Assembly: GCA_963965975.1 (NCBI GenBank)
Contig: OZ014412.1
Span: forward strand, 312,501 to 376,500
Length of the DNA: 64,000 nt
Source of the DNA: Xestospongia bergquistia
Lineage: Eukaryota; Porifera; Demospongiae; Haplosclerida; Petrosiidae
Reading direction: 5' to 3'
Both the position numbers and the translations under genes were made by a program. The notes below the pieces were generated by a model. That model did no database searches and was not told the origin of the DNA. It saw only the letters and a list, made by a program, of their open reading frames with translations. Below, in pieces: positions 36,201-47,253 of the stretch (positions within the stretch are counted from its first letter, which is position 1; each line of letters opens with the position of its first letter).

Positions 36201-36506
36201 AGTTTCATATGTTAGATTTAGCAGAGAATCTGGTATGACATTTCCAATAGCTTTTATTTTATTCACCAGGACATTAGGAGATGTAAGTTCACCAGCAGCA
36301 TTATAATCAGTTATTAGTATCATGTTATCTGTTTGCCTTCTAACAAACCATCTTGTTTGTACTTGAATATTCTGACTAATAACCTCACAATAAAGAGACA
36401 CATTGAGTGTCCCTTCTTCAGCAAACACATAAGCTGGACCATTGTTAGTATTAGGAACAGTTGTGAAGATAACTTGACTTGATGTTGTAGTAAGTATAAA
36501 GAACAT
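33278..36506 (-). CDS. IFR10: class A receptor-like protein ending in somatomedin B domains
   Basis: Predicted exons: complement(join(33278..33438,33488..33531,33680..33853,33900..33944,34102..34185,34234..34539,34712..35023,35078..35377,35431..35712,35769..36056,36101..36506)). D1-D6 and the stalk are class A. Instead of TM and tail, there are two short Thr/Pro linkers (TTIKPSTTPIVTPPG) and two Cys-rich exons of somatomedin B type (CYCDENCHKWNDCCND; CYCDEQCYKWNDCCSD), then a stop. The protein looks secreted. Two oddities: the signal peptide has lost six residues relative to IFR8 (MFFILTTTSSQ), and the linker 2 exon is 44 nt because its acceptor base changed, shifting the frame unless the exon is skipped. 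The usual stalk donor is lost; a GT three bases earlier keeps phase. It may be decaying relative to IFR11. Confidence 0.7.
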
Positions 36507-36520
36507 GATCTATCCACAAT

Positions 36521-36533
36521 GGAGGTGTGGCTG
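36521..36533 (-). promoter_or_regulatory. CACC-box-like motif upstream of IFR10
   Basis: The same 13-mer (GGAGGTGTGGCTG, plus strand) as before IFR8 and IFR12, 15 bp before the start codon. Function inferred. Confidence 0.35.
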
Positions 36534-36539
36534 AATATT

Positions 36540-36660
36540 AACATTATCAAATATTATCTTGATTTGTTGTCTCATAAACTGAAGTAGTAATAAGACAATA
36601 TTATTATATGGATGTATCAATGTCCACTTTATAGTAAGATTGATATAACACTTAAAATAA

Positions 36661-36732
<72 letters not shown>

Positions 36733-37102
36733 TATAACATTATATATGTACTATACAACCGTAGTTTGTAAAAGTATACCTATATTATATTATAATAACA
36801 ATACTATAGTTGATATATACTACTTACCAGTTATAACATTAATAGTGTTACTTCTCATCATATCATTACCAATACTATTAGTAACAGATACTATACAACT
36901 GTACTTTGTACCAGCAGTTACTGGACCTACTGATATACTCTCTACAATACACTCATTCATTGAAGTACATAAGAAAGTGATTGTAAGTTCACTAGAATTA
37001 TCACTCTCTTCTAGTTCTTCACAAGATATACTGATGTTATTTAATGGAATACCTCCAGTATGTAGAAATGTCCACTTTACAGTCAGATTACCATTAACAT
37101 TA
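36540..37102 (-). pseudogene. Collapsed class B receptor remnant with truncated D5 exon
   Basis: As at 23865-24570: a decayed tail with YETTNQDNI, a D5 scrap, a long (TA)n run, then a class B D5 exon from 36828. D5 is cut at 37102 by the left end of duplication copy B, so the D5 N-terminal codons and all D4 and signal-peptide pieces are missing. The duplication therefore landed in, or recombined through, an existing remnant. Confidence 0.65.
36662..36729. repeat. (TA)n microsatellite, about 34 units
   Basis: Uninterrupted TA dinucleotides. The same position in the related remnants near 23987 and 46726 holds only a few units, so this copy has expanded. Confidence 0.95.
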
Positions 37103-37635
37103 GTTGTTCTGAAGATTCTTGTTTCATTAGCTAAGGCAATCTTTTGAACAAGAGGTCCCTTAACAACATCTAAAATGATCTTTTAATTAACAGGAGTATG
37201 TTGATCATGACCATCCATCTTTATCCATGTCTGGAGCACATGATCAAGTCTTGTTTCATGTTAGACTCAGCCAAACCCCAAAGAACATTATATTCTACTC
37301 TAAGACCATTACCAATTCTACACCATAATATATCAATAGCAGCTAATTTTATTAAAGCATTATGTTTGGTAGGTATTTCTGCTAAATGTAATTGAGCTAA
37401 TAATTATTATCGATAACAACACAACTTACATAATTTAGGACAATCATTCATTTTATCAATGTAGCTATCTGGTAACTCTTGGTGACTTGTTTTAGAATGA
37501 CAAGACAACAAAAAAATCTTACATATGTATTCTATTGACCTAAAGTGTTATAATTTAAATCACATTATGATTGCTTTCAAGTTTTGACTTCTTAATAGTT
37601 ACAATAAATTCTATAATTGAATAAAAACAATTAAG

Positions 37636-37710
37636 TTTATAAGTTTATCCAGTACCAACAAATACTATTGGTTGACCAGTAGTATTGGTCATACTAATAT
37701 CAGCACCAAC
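37636..37710 (-). pseudogene. SRP receptor alpha-like exon relic, copy B
   Basis: Same relic as at 30567-30641, but the Gln codon of the GTGQTY motif is TAA here. The break shows that this copy at least is not under constraint. Confidence 0.6.
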
Positions 37711-37854
37711 CTGGAAAGAGGGGTGGAGTTAGATAAAGGATCTCTGTATAATCACACCTTATCATCAATGGTGTCAAATTTAGTGAAGATAATCCCATGA
37801 AGATGGACATATAAATATATATACAAAGAGTGGATTAAAATAGATAAAGGCGGA

Positions 37855-38383
37855 TTGATAGTCCAACGACACAATGAGATACGAGATGTAATTATCGAAC
37901 TGTCTTTTCAGATCTGGAGTCAGACAATTAAGGAACCTGTTATCGATGACAGCCCCGATTCAGACAGGAATCTTAAAGCAGATATCGGTATCAGAGGTGT
38001 CTGGCAATCACAAGCGATGTCATTATACGATGTTCGTGTCCTCGACTCGGATGCCCCCTCTTATCGAAACATTTCACCTGCTCAAGTCCCTCGCAAAGCA
38101 GAACAAGAAAAGAAGTCAAAATATAACCCTATCTGTGAAAGGCATCACTCTTCTTTCACCCCATTGTGTGTGACGGTAGATGGACTCATGGGTACCAAAA
38201 TGTCAATATTTCTTAAACGCCTCTCTGACGCTCAGCACCACTCTATGCTGGGTGAAAACTAAACTAAGCTTTGCCTTGGTTAGAGCAACCGGTCTCTGTA
38301 TTCGAGGATCCCGCACAAAGTGGAGAAGTCTTAATAATGAAGATGGGCTCGGCATGAATGAATATCACTTTAACGACACCTAA
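37855..38383 (+). mobile_element. Retroelement C-terminal nuclease-like fragment, copy B
   Basis: Copy of 30786-31333 with a different lesion: a short deletion around 38230-38245 joins SDA to QHHSML and stops, with the remainder (TKLSFALVRATGLCIRGSR) in another frame. Both copies are dead, with partly independent damage. Confidence 0.65.
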
Positions 38384-38387
38384 ACAT

Positions 38388-38474
38388 TATTGTTATTGTT
38401 GTTGTTGTTGATGTTGCTGCTGTTGTTGTTGCTGTTGTTATGTTGTTGTTATTATTGTTGTTGTTGTTGTTGTT
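38388..38474. repeat. (TTG)n microsatellite, copy B
   Basis: Slightly shorter version of the run at 31338-31428, in the same place after the retroelement fragment. Confidence 0.8.
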
Positions 38475-38489
38475 ATAATAATAGTAATA

Positions 38490-38753
38490 AAGAGATCGTT
38501 GTGTTCGCTGTGTTTGTGTTAAGGAGAAGCGTCCATGTGTCTCATGTCATCCGAAAGAGCTGGGAGTTGCAATAACATCTCCCCAGTGTTTGATGTTGGT
38601 CCTCAGTCTGGTCCTCCATTTTCACTTGCAGTCACATGTCCTGCCCCTGTTGTTTCTTCTGTTCCAACTAGTTCTACCTTCTCTTCTCCATCTACATCTC
38701 CTGACAGTCCGTTAGATTCCATTCATCAGTCAAACTTACCAGATATTTTGTAA
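38490..38753 (+). mobile_element. Possible retroelement N-terminal fragment, copy B
   Basis: Copy of 31440-31703 with the same Cys pattern in one frame and the Ser/Pro-rich open frame in another. Weak call. Confidence 0.35.
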
Positions 38754-38778
38754 CTTATATTATCTCAATTTAACTAAC

Positions 38779-39069
38779 CTTGTACAGTAATATTAAATGC
38801 AGAACTGTCTATTCCAATTATATTTTCTGTTACACACACATAACTTCCACTGTCTTCTAGTCCTAGTAGAGTTAAAGTTAACTCAGTATATGTAGTCTGA
38901 GTATTGATCAAAATATGAGTGAAGTTATCAGGATTAAGAACAGTCCCATTATGTTGCCATGTTATATTTTTAGGAGCAGGATTCCTATCAAAGGTACAGT
39001 TAATAATGACCATGTTTTCCACAGGTAATACTGAGCTAGCAGGAGTGATAGATGTGATGGCTGCAATAT
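38779..39069 (-). CDS. Lone I-set Ig domain exon, copy B
   Basis: 291-nt phase 1-1 exon, same as 31729-32019 apart from a few amino-acid changes (for example NPAP preceded by R instead of G). It is open and its splice sites are intact. No TM or ITAM tail exon lies to its left in this copy, so if it is used as a terminal alternative exon it has no obvious partner. Confidence 0.5.
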
Positions 39070-40331
39070 CTAAAATTAAAGAATGATATCAAAACTAATT
39101 GTAAGACTCATCAGAAAAGATGAATAGATCAACAATGCAGGAGTGCAAAGTGCTAAGTGCTGCTATAGTAAAACATAATGTTTTAAGATTGACTTCCAAA
39201 TCTAGGCTAACACTTGATTTTGTCTAACTAAAAGGTGTGGTTGGGAGTGGATGTAGCTAGGACATTGTTTCATTTGTTATAAGGACTGGAGATTCAGTTC
39301 AAGTCTATTGTCAAGATAATATAGTAATAAACACTTGATAATTAATATATCTTAATTCATTAATTATGTGTATATATAGGTATTTCATATATTGACTCTT
39401 AGAAAAAACATCGTTAGTTCAAAGACAGAAATATTTATTATTGACTGGACTATATGTGACTAACATGTTTGTGAGTGTCTAATTCATTTGTACTCTACTT
39501 TCTAATTGATATATACTTTGTTTGTTGATACAGTATAAAAGAATTCAACACACAAAACTGATGAATCTTCAAAACAAACAATGACTGATTAAATTGCACA
39601 TTCTAGTTGTTAGATTAGGTTTTAGGTTCTAGTGGTAACTTAAACAGACCACAAACTAAAACTTGAAAAAAATCTCTATCATCAATAACAACAAATCAAA
39701 ATGTAACAGCAATGTTTAAATACAAAACTGAACAAAGAAAGGTGTAAACTAAAAAAACACATTAAAGTATAGCATTTAAGGATTAAGTATTAACACTACT
39801 AAATATTGTCACATATTACAAAAGAAACACAGAAAGCACTTATTAACAAATATACATGAAAATTGAACCTAACAAAAGATACATAATAAACAATTAATAG
39901 TGACTAAATAAAATACAATTACAATATATTTAAAAAAGTAAAAAAAACTTAAACCATCTAATGTCATCTGAGACTAATGGATTATTAAGATAGTTCACTC
40001 AAAAACTAAAAACATATTAAAGAGTTTGCTATCTCTGAAGAGTAAAATAGTATTGTTTTCAAACATTTTACTGTTAGCCTGGAAAGTAATTTATCAAGCA
40101 ACCAATTGATTTTCTTTTATGAATTGCTGTACAGAATAAAACTACATTTACTTACTTGGGAACCTATATCAATCAAAGTAATAAGAGCTGTATGTAATTG
40201 TAATACACCACTATGAATAATTAATTAGATGCTAACTTTTTATGCATGCTATACTTTTGCTCTTTGTGTTTCATTTTCTGAAAACTAATACATTTCATTA
40301 ACTATTGATTTGTTTTATCAATTATATTAGT
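39070..40331. other. Spacer without recognised exons, copy B
   Basis: Counterpart of 32020-33277. AT-rich, with no exon seen. Confidence 0.4.
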
Positions 40332-43300
40332 TTAAGTAGGTGTATCATGACAACCAATATTAGCTATATCACTACAACAATCATTCCATTTGTGACAGTG
40401 TTCATCACAATAGCATCCTTTATGGGAACATTCAGAAGACAGTGACAATTTACAACATCCAACATAACTGAGATTAAGTGCTAGACATGAGCCTAAAATA
40501 AACATATAAACAACATGACTTAATTTGTAGTACACATTTACCAGGTGGAGTAACAGTTGGTGTACTTGATGGTTTGATTGTTGTGCCTATATTGCAATGG
40601 TAATAAAGAATTTATAATGAATATTATATATCTCAAGTTATAATTTATCTGATAATGTTTGAATCTTTTCACTAAGGCTCACTAAAGTCAAGTTACTTTA
40701 AAGGACCAATACAGGAGTAATACAAGGACTTACTAAGTATGTTAGTTGAAGTAGGTATTGGATAGCAACTAATATTAGCTATATCATTACAACAATCATT
40801 CCACTTGTGACAATGTTCATCACAATAGCATTGTTTATGGGAACATACAGGTGACATTGACCAATCACAACATCCAGAATAACCAAAATTAAGTGCCAGA
40901 CATGAGCCTAAAATAAATATATGAACAAATTAATTTAATTAGCACTTATTTACCAGGTGGAGTAACAATTGGTGTAGTTGATGGTTTGATTGTTGTGTCT
41001 ATATAAGAATAGTAACAAAATAATATAAAGGGATAATTATTACATTATCAGTAATTGTATATTATTACTACTTAATACATAAACTGATATAGAAAAAATT
41101 AGTATAATTAACCATTATTGTGCTATTAAAAACATAATAGGATTTGAACTTATTACTAGGTCTACTATCTGTAGACTGGGGACTTGTTATAGTGGGTGTG
41201 GCTGATACTGGAGGTACCTCTGTAGTAGTAGGAGTTGGTCCTACAGTTCACATAATATGTTAATTAATTGTACATACAAAAAACTCACTTGGTTGGATAG
41301 TGATCTCTCCAGTTGTTATGGTAACCTTAGAAGAACCATATTTGTTTGAAGTGGTAATATTAAATGAGAATGATCCTCCATTATTTGATACAATAGTAAG
41401 AGGTACTATAGTATTACTGATATACTTCATAAAAGAAAAGCTCTCACTTCGTACAATAGAGTTATCAGTTATATTAATAATAGTTACATTGAACTGGAAG
41501 GTACTATTGTCACCAGGTGAACGAGTATGAACCTCAAGAGTCACTTCACCAGGAGATGATGTAGTTGATATTAGTTCAGGTATTGATGGTATACCTATTG
41601 TATAATATAATATTAATAATATTATGATTATGTAAATATTGAATATATTGTTTTAACTAACAAATTTATAACTTACTTGTTTATATGTTAGTAATTATAA
41701 TACTATAAATTAAGTTAGTTACACAAACTATCAATTACTATCATATACCATATATGGTAATATTACCTTCAGTAGATATAATATTAGAGATGTTCCTCAT
41801 ATCAGTACCATTAGTATTGATAGCAGTAATACTACAGTAGTATCTCTCTCCAGCAAACACTGGACCTACACTAGTACTACCCATCAAATTATCATCAACA
41901 CATCCAGTTAGATTAGAACATGATAACATATTATAAAGTTGATTTGAACTACCCTCTCCATCAATAACACAATACACCTCTACATCATCAATATCTTGAC
42001 CTCCAGTATGAAGAAATATCCATGATATATTAATATTACCATTAGATGGAATAACATTGACTGTTTGGAACATTGGAGCTAACAGATAACAGAGATATAT
42101 CATATATACACATTAATATAACACAATTACCTCCTCTCATTGTCATAAACGTAATTGGATCACTGGGTTCACTCTCTAATAGACCAATGGTGTCTCCCAT
42201 GGCAACAACTATCACAGTAACATTATATGTAGTACTGGGGATAATGCCCCTAATAATTAGTATAGTATTAGTAGTATTTAAGATGACATCAGAGGGAGGA
42301 GGTGGTACCATGACAACATGATAATAACTAACAGTTGGAGTACCCAGTTCAATAGGAGGTGACCATGTTAGTTTGACACTTGTATCAGTGACATCCATCT
42401 CTCTCACATTAAGAGGAGGACCAGGTATTACTGATAAGAGAGAGTATCATAATTTATGACAACAGTAATGATATTATCTATGTACCTGCTATAATCAGTT
42501 GTACTGTTTGATAGAGACCTGATCCTATACCATTACTAACAATACAGGTATATGTACCATTATCTTCATTGGTAACATTAGTTATTGTAATCTGTCCATC
42601 TACTGATGTATTAAAATGATCACCAGGAGTTATGAGTGTATTATCTGGACCAGTCCAAGTCACATTAGGTACAGGATTACCCTCTATATCAGTAAATGCT
42701 ATCAAAGTCACTGTATTACCAGATAGTACTAGTTGAGATCTTCCATCTCTTGTAGCAGTAGGAACATCTGTTAATATATACACAATACTTAAAAGTTTAT
42801 TATATTATTAAATATTTACTTACATTGTATATCTAGTATAAAACTACCAGTAGTTGATCCAGCATTATTACTAACAGTAAGTGTATAGTTACCAGACTGG
42901 TTACGTTGAATATTAGTAAGTGTTATAATGAAGTTAGTTAGTATAATATCATTACTGCTATTAGATAGTAGGGGTTGACCCTCATGTGTCCACTGTGATG
43001 TTAGTAGAGGAGGAAATGGAGTAGGAGCTCCTCCTATAGTTAGATTTACTGTAATATTATTACCCTCTATTACTGACTGAGTACTAACAGGAGTTAATAG
43101 AGATGGAAGAACTAATATGTAAATAAAATATAATGAAAAAAGGAGTACTTATATTACCTGGAAAACCTAAGTTAAATTCTCTTGATGTACCTGGAAAACT
43201 TTGTGCACAGTCTACTTGTGCCATATCAAACTCACTGGTAAAATTTAATATAGTGAAGTTAGTTTCATATGTTAGTGATATGCCTGGTATGACATCTCCA

Positions 43301-43578
43301 ATAGCTGTGATTTTACCCAACAGGTTTGCTGGAGATATTAGCTCACCAGCAGAATTAAAATCAGGTATAACTAGATTATTATCTGATTGTCGTTTGACTA
43401 ACCATCTTGTTTGTACTAGTCCATTATTGTAGATCATACAATAAAGAGATACGTTGAGTGTCCCTTCCTCAGCAAACACATAAGCTGGACCATTATCAGT
43501 ATTAGGAACAGTTGTGAAGATTTGACTGTACGCTAAAGATACTGTTAACAGAATTAGAAGTATGACCATCTTCAGCAA
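40332..43578 (-). CDS. IFR11: secreted class A protein ending in two somatomedin B domains
   Basis: Complete gene: complement(join(40332..40492,40542..40586,40734..40907,40954..40998,41157..41240,41289..41594,41767..42078,42131..42430,42486..42767,42824..43111,43158..43578)), 805 residues with every phase consistent, unlike IFR10. Signal peptide MLKMVILLILLTVSLAYSQ, D1-D3 Ig-like, D4-D6 FN3-like, stalk, linker 1, SMB1 (CLALNFGYSGCC, CYCDEHCHKWNDCCND), linker 2 (TTIKPSSTPTVTPPG), SMB2 (CYCDEHCHKWNDCCSDIANIGC), stop. There is no TM and no ITAM-like tail. The somatomedin B family is known from vitronectin and ENPP proteins as a compact disulfide-rich protein-binding module. A secreted counterpart of the membrane receptors, perhaps a ligand or decoy, is inferred. 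Confidence 0.85.
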
Positions 43579-43587
43579 ATGCTAGAA

Positions 43588-43597
43588 GGCGTGGCTG
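43588..43597 (-). promoter_or_regulatory. CACC/GC-box-like motif upstream of IFR11
   Basis: GGCGTGGCTG on the plus strand, 10 bp before the first ATG, with flanks almost the same as upstream of IFR7. Function inferred. Confidence 0.35.
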
Positions 43598-43682
43598 TAT
43601 AATCTACATAGGCACAAGACAACTAGACACTCATCTTATAAAAATCTCCACAATTATTATGTTTAAAAGAGTTCATATAACA

Positions 43683-46569
43683 TCATTTGATAATATCATA
43701 TACATCAGTACTATCTTGATTTATTGTCTCATAAACTGGAGGAGTAATCAGTGATGATTGTTGTTCCATTCTACTATATGATACATTCTCTGTTACTTCA
43801 ATTGATGACTGATCAGTTGATCCTTTAGTTAGACCATATGCTTCATTTTTTACTGAGAAGAACTCTTTTATCACTGGACTACTCTCACCTCTACTCTCTT
43901 TAGTACTGGACACTAATAGAACACACACACATACATACATACACACATACAGTGGTAATAGTTACTATTATATAGTACTGACCTTTATATATCAAGATTA
44001 TTATAACAATTAAGGTAACAACTATTAGTACTAGGAAGATAAAAATACTAATAATAATACCAGCAGTAACTACATCACTTAGTACTAGATATAAAAGAGA
44101 CAGATATAATCAACAACACTAATAACATATATAACTTACTACTAGGTCTACTATCTGTAGACTGGGGACTTGTTATAGTGGGTGTGGCTGATATTGGAGG
44201 TATTCCTGTAGTAGTAAGACTTGGTCCTACAGTTCACATAATATGTTAATTAATTGTACATATAAAAGACACTCACTTGGTTGGATAGTGATCTCTCCAG
44301 TTGTCATGGTAACCTTAGAAGAACCATATTTGTTTGTAGTTGTAATATTAAATGAGAATGATCCTCCATTAGTTAATACAATAGTAAGAGGAACTATAGT
44401 ATTACTGATATACTTCATAAAAGAAAAGCTCTCACTTCGTACAATAGAGTTATCAGTTATATTAATAATAGTCACATTGAACTGGAAGGTACTATTGTCA
44501 CCAGGTGAACGAGTACGAACCTCAAGAGTCACTTGACCAGGAGATGATATAGTTGATATTAGTTCAGGTATTGATGGTATACCTATTATATAATGTAATA
44601 TTAATAATATTATGATTATGTAAATATTGAATATATTGTTTTAACTAACAAATTTATAACTTACTTGTTTATATGTTAGTAATTATTATATTATAAATTA
44701 AGTTAGTTACACAAAATATATTACTACCATATACTATATATGGTAATATTACCTTCAGTAGATATAATATTAGAAATGTTCCTCATATCAGTACCATTAG
44801 TATTGATAGCAGTAATACTACAGTAGTATCTCTCTCTAGCAAACACTGGACCTACACTAGTACTACCCATCAAATTATCATCAACACATCCAGTTAGATT
44901 AGAACATGATAACATATTATAAAGTTGATTTGAACTATCCTCTCCATCAATAACACAATACACCTCTATATCATCAATATCTTGACCTCCAGTATGACGA
45001 AATCTCCATGATATATTAATATTACCATTAGATGGAATAACATCGACTGTTTGGAACATTGGAGCTAACAGACAACAGAGATATATATCATATATAGACA
45101 CATTGATATAACAGAATTACCTCCTCTCATTGTCATAAAGGTAATTGGATTACTGGGTTCACTCTCTAATAGACCAATGGTGTCTCCCATGGCAACAGCT
45201 ATCACAGTAACATTATATGTAGTACTGGGGATAATGCCCCTGATAATTAGTGTAGTATTAGTTGTATTTAAGATGACATCAGAGGGAGGAGGTGGTACCA
45301 TGACAACATGATAATAACTAACAGTTGGAATACCCAGTTCACTAGGAGGTGACCATGTTATTTTGACACTTTTATCAGTGACATCCATCTCTCTCACATT
45401 AAGAGGAGGACCAGGTATTGCTGATAAGAGAGATTATTATAATTTATGACAACAGTAATGATATTATCTATATACCTGCTATAATGAGTTGTACTGTTTG
45501 ATAGAGACCTGATCCTATACCATTACTAACAATACAGGTATATGTACCATTATCTTCATTGGTAACATTAGTTATTGTAATCTGTCCATCTATTGATGTA
45601 TTAAAATGATCACCAGGAGTTATGAGTGTATTATCTGGATCAGTCCAAGTCACATTAGGTACAGGATTACCCTCTATATCAGTAAATGCTATCAAAGTCA
45701 CTGTATTACCAGATAGTACTAGTTGAGATCTTCCATCTCTTGTAGCAGTAGGAACATCTGTTAATATATACACAATACTTAAAAGTTTATTATATTATTA
45801 AATATTTACTTACATTGTATATCTAGTATAAAACTAGTTGTAGTTGATCCAGCATTATTACTAACAGTAAGTGTATAGTTACCAGACTGGTTACGTTGAA
45901 CATTAGTAAGTGTTATAATGAAGTCTGTTAGTATAATACCATTATTGCTATTAGATAGTAGGGGTTGACCCTCATGTGTCCACTGTGATATGAGTAGAGG
46001 AGGGAATGGAGTAGGAGCTCCTCCTACAGTTAGGTTTACTGTAATATTATTACCCTCTATTACTGACTGTGTACTAACAGGAGTTAATAGAGATGGGAGA
46101 ACTAGAAAACATAAAATAAATAGCACATAAAAACAGTTTACATACCTGGCAATCCTAAATTGAATGTTCTTGTTAGGCCATCATTTGGTCCACATTGTAT
46201 TTGTACCAGATCAAACTCATTTGTAAAATTGAGTATAGTAAAGTTAGTTTCATATGTTAGATTTAGCAGAGAATCTGGTATGACATTTCCAATAGCTGTT
46301 ATTTTATTAACCAGGACATTAGGAAATGTAAGTTCACCAGCAGCATTATAATCAGTTATTAGTATCATGTTATCTATTTGCCTTCTAACAAACCATCTTG
46401 TTTGTACTTGAATATTCTGACTAATAACCTCACAATAAAGAGATACATTGAGTGTCCCTTCTTCAGCAAACACATAACCTGGACCATTGTTAGTACTAGG
46501 AACAGTTGTGAAGATAACTTGACTTGATGTTGTAGATACTACCACTAGAACTGTAAGTATGAAGAACAT
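43683..46569 (-). CDS. IFR12: class A Ig/FN3 receptor with ITAM-like tail
   Basis: Complete gene: complement(join(43683..43912,43983..44084,44140..44226,44277..44582,44753..45064,45121..45420,45476..45757,45814..46101,46146..46569)), 776 residues. Signal peptide MFFILTVLVVVSTTSSQ as in IFR8. The tail second motif reads YDII instead of YDNI (VYETINQDSTDVYDII), still YxxI. D4 has a few private changes (KSVKITWSPPSELG). The stop codon lies about 105 bp from the IFR11 ATG, the same spacing as IFR8/IFR7. Confidence 0.9.
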
Positions 46570-46586
46570 GATGATCTATCCACAAT

Positions 46587-46599
46587 GGAGGTGTGGCTG
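46587..46599 (-). promoter_or_regulatory. CACC-box-like motif upstream of IFR12
   Basis: GGAGGTGTGGCTG (plus strand), 18 bp before the start codon, the same 13-mer as upstream of IFR8 and IFR10. Function inferred. Confidence 0.35.
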
Positions 46600-46609
46600 A
46601 ATATTAACA

Positions 46610-47145
46610 TTATCAAATATTATCTTGATTTGTTGTCTCATAAACTGAAGTAGTAATAAGACAATATTATATGGATGTATCAATGTCCACTTTATAGTGA
46701 GATAGATATAACACTTAAAATAAGTATATATATATATACACTATAACATTATATATGTACTATACAACTGTAGTTTGTACCAGCAGTTACTGGACCTACT
46801 GATATACTCTCTACAAAACACTCACTCATTGAAGTACATAAGAAAGTGCTTGTAAGTTCACTAGAATCATCACTCTCTTCTAGTTCTTCACAAGATATAC
46901 TGATGTTATTTAATGGAATACCTCCAGTATGTACAAATGTCCACTTTACAGTCAGATTACAATTAACATTAGTTAATAGAACACTTTGTAACTTGACACA
47001 CAATATAATAACTACATTATAACTGATCATTACTACCTGTTGATGTAGTGTTAAAGATGACAATAGTACTAGAGTTACTAATGACAACTGTTAGTATAAG
47101 ACAATTGTGTAGGTCACTTGACATGATGTTATAGATACTGGTAAC
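46610..47145 (-). pseudogene. Collapsed class B receptor remnant
   Basis: Same order as at 23865-24570, with further loss. A tail scrap (46610-46670) and short (TA)n (46726-46737) come first. A D5 exon follows, missing its 3' part (about 46777-46996, with LVPE lost at its 5' side), then the D4 start and a degraded signal peptide (47040-47145). Not translatable as a gene. Confidence 0.6.
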
Positions 47146-47253
47146 AGAACTGAGATATACGATGATGATGAGATGTAACTATAAATATTTTTAAAATCAA
47201 TAATACATACATCATATATAATCATTAATATTATCATATACATCAGTATTATC

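Larger units (their letters stand above)
37103..41156. repeat. Direct segmental duplication, copy B
   Basis: Same orientation and content as 30034-34100. Differences include scattered substitutions, a stop inside the SRP-receptor-like exon, a short deletion in the retroelement fragment, and small indels in the A-rich spacer. Confidence 0.9.

Noticed and set aside
36662..36729. Long (TA)n as an origin or regulatory element
   Set aside because: Simple microsatellite expansion; the sister remnants have short runs at the same site.
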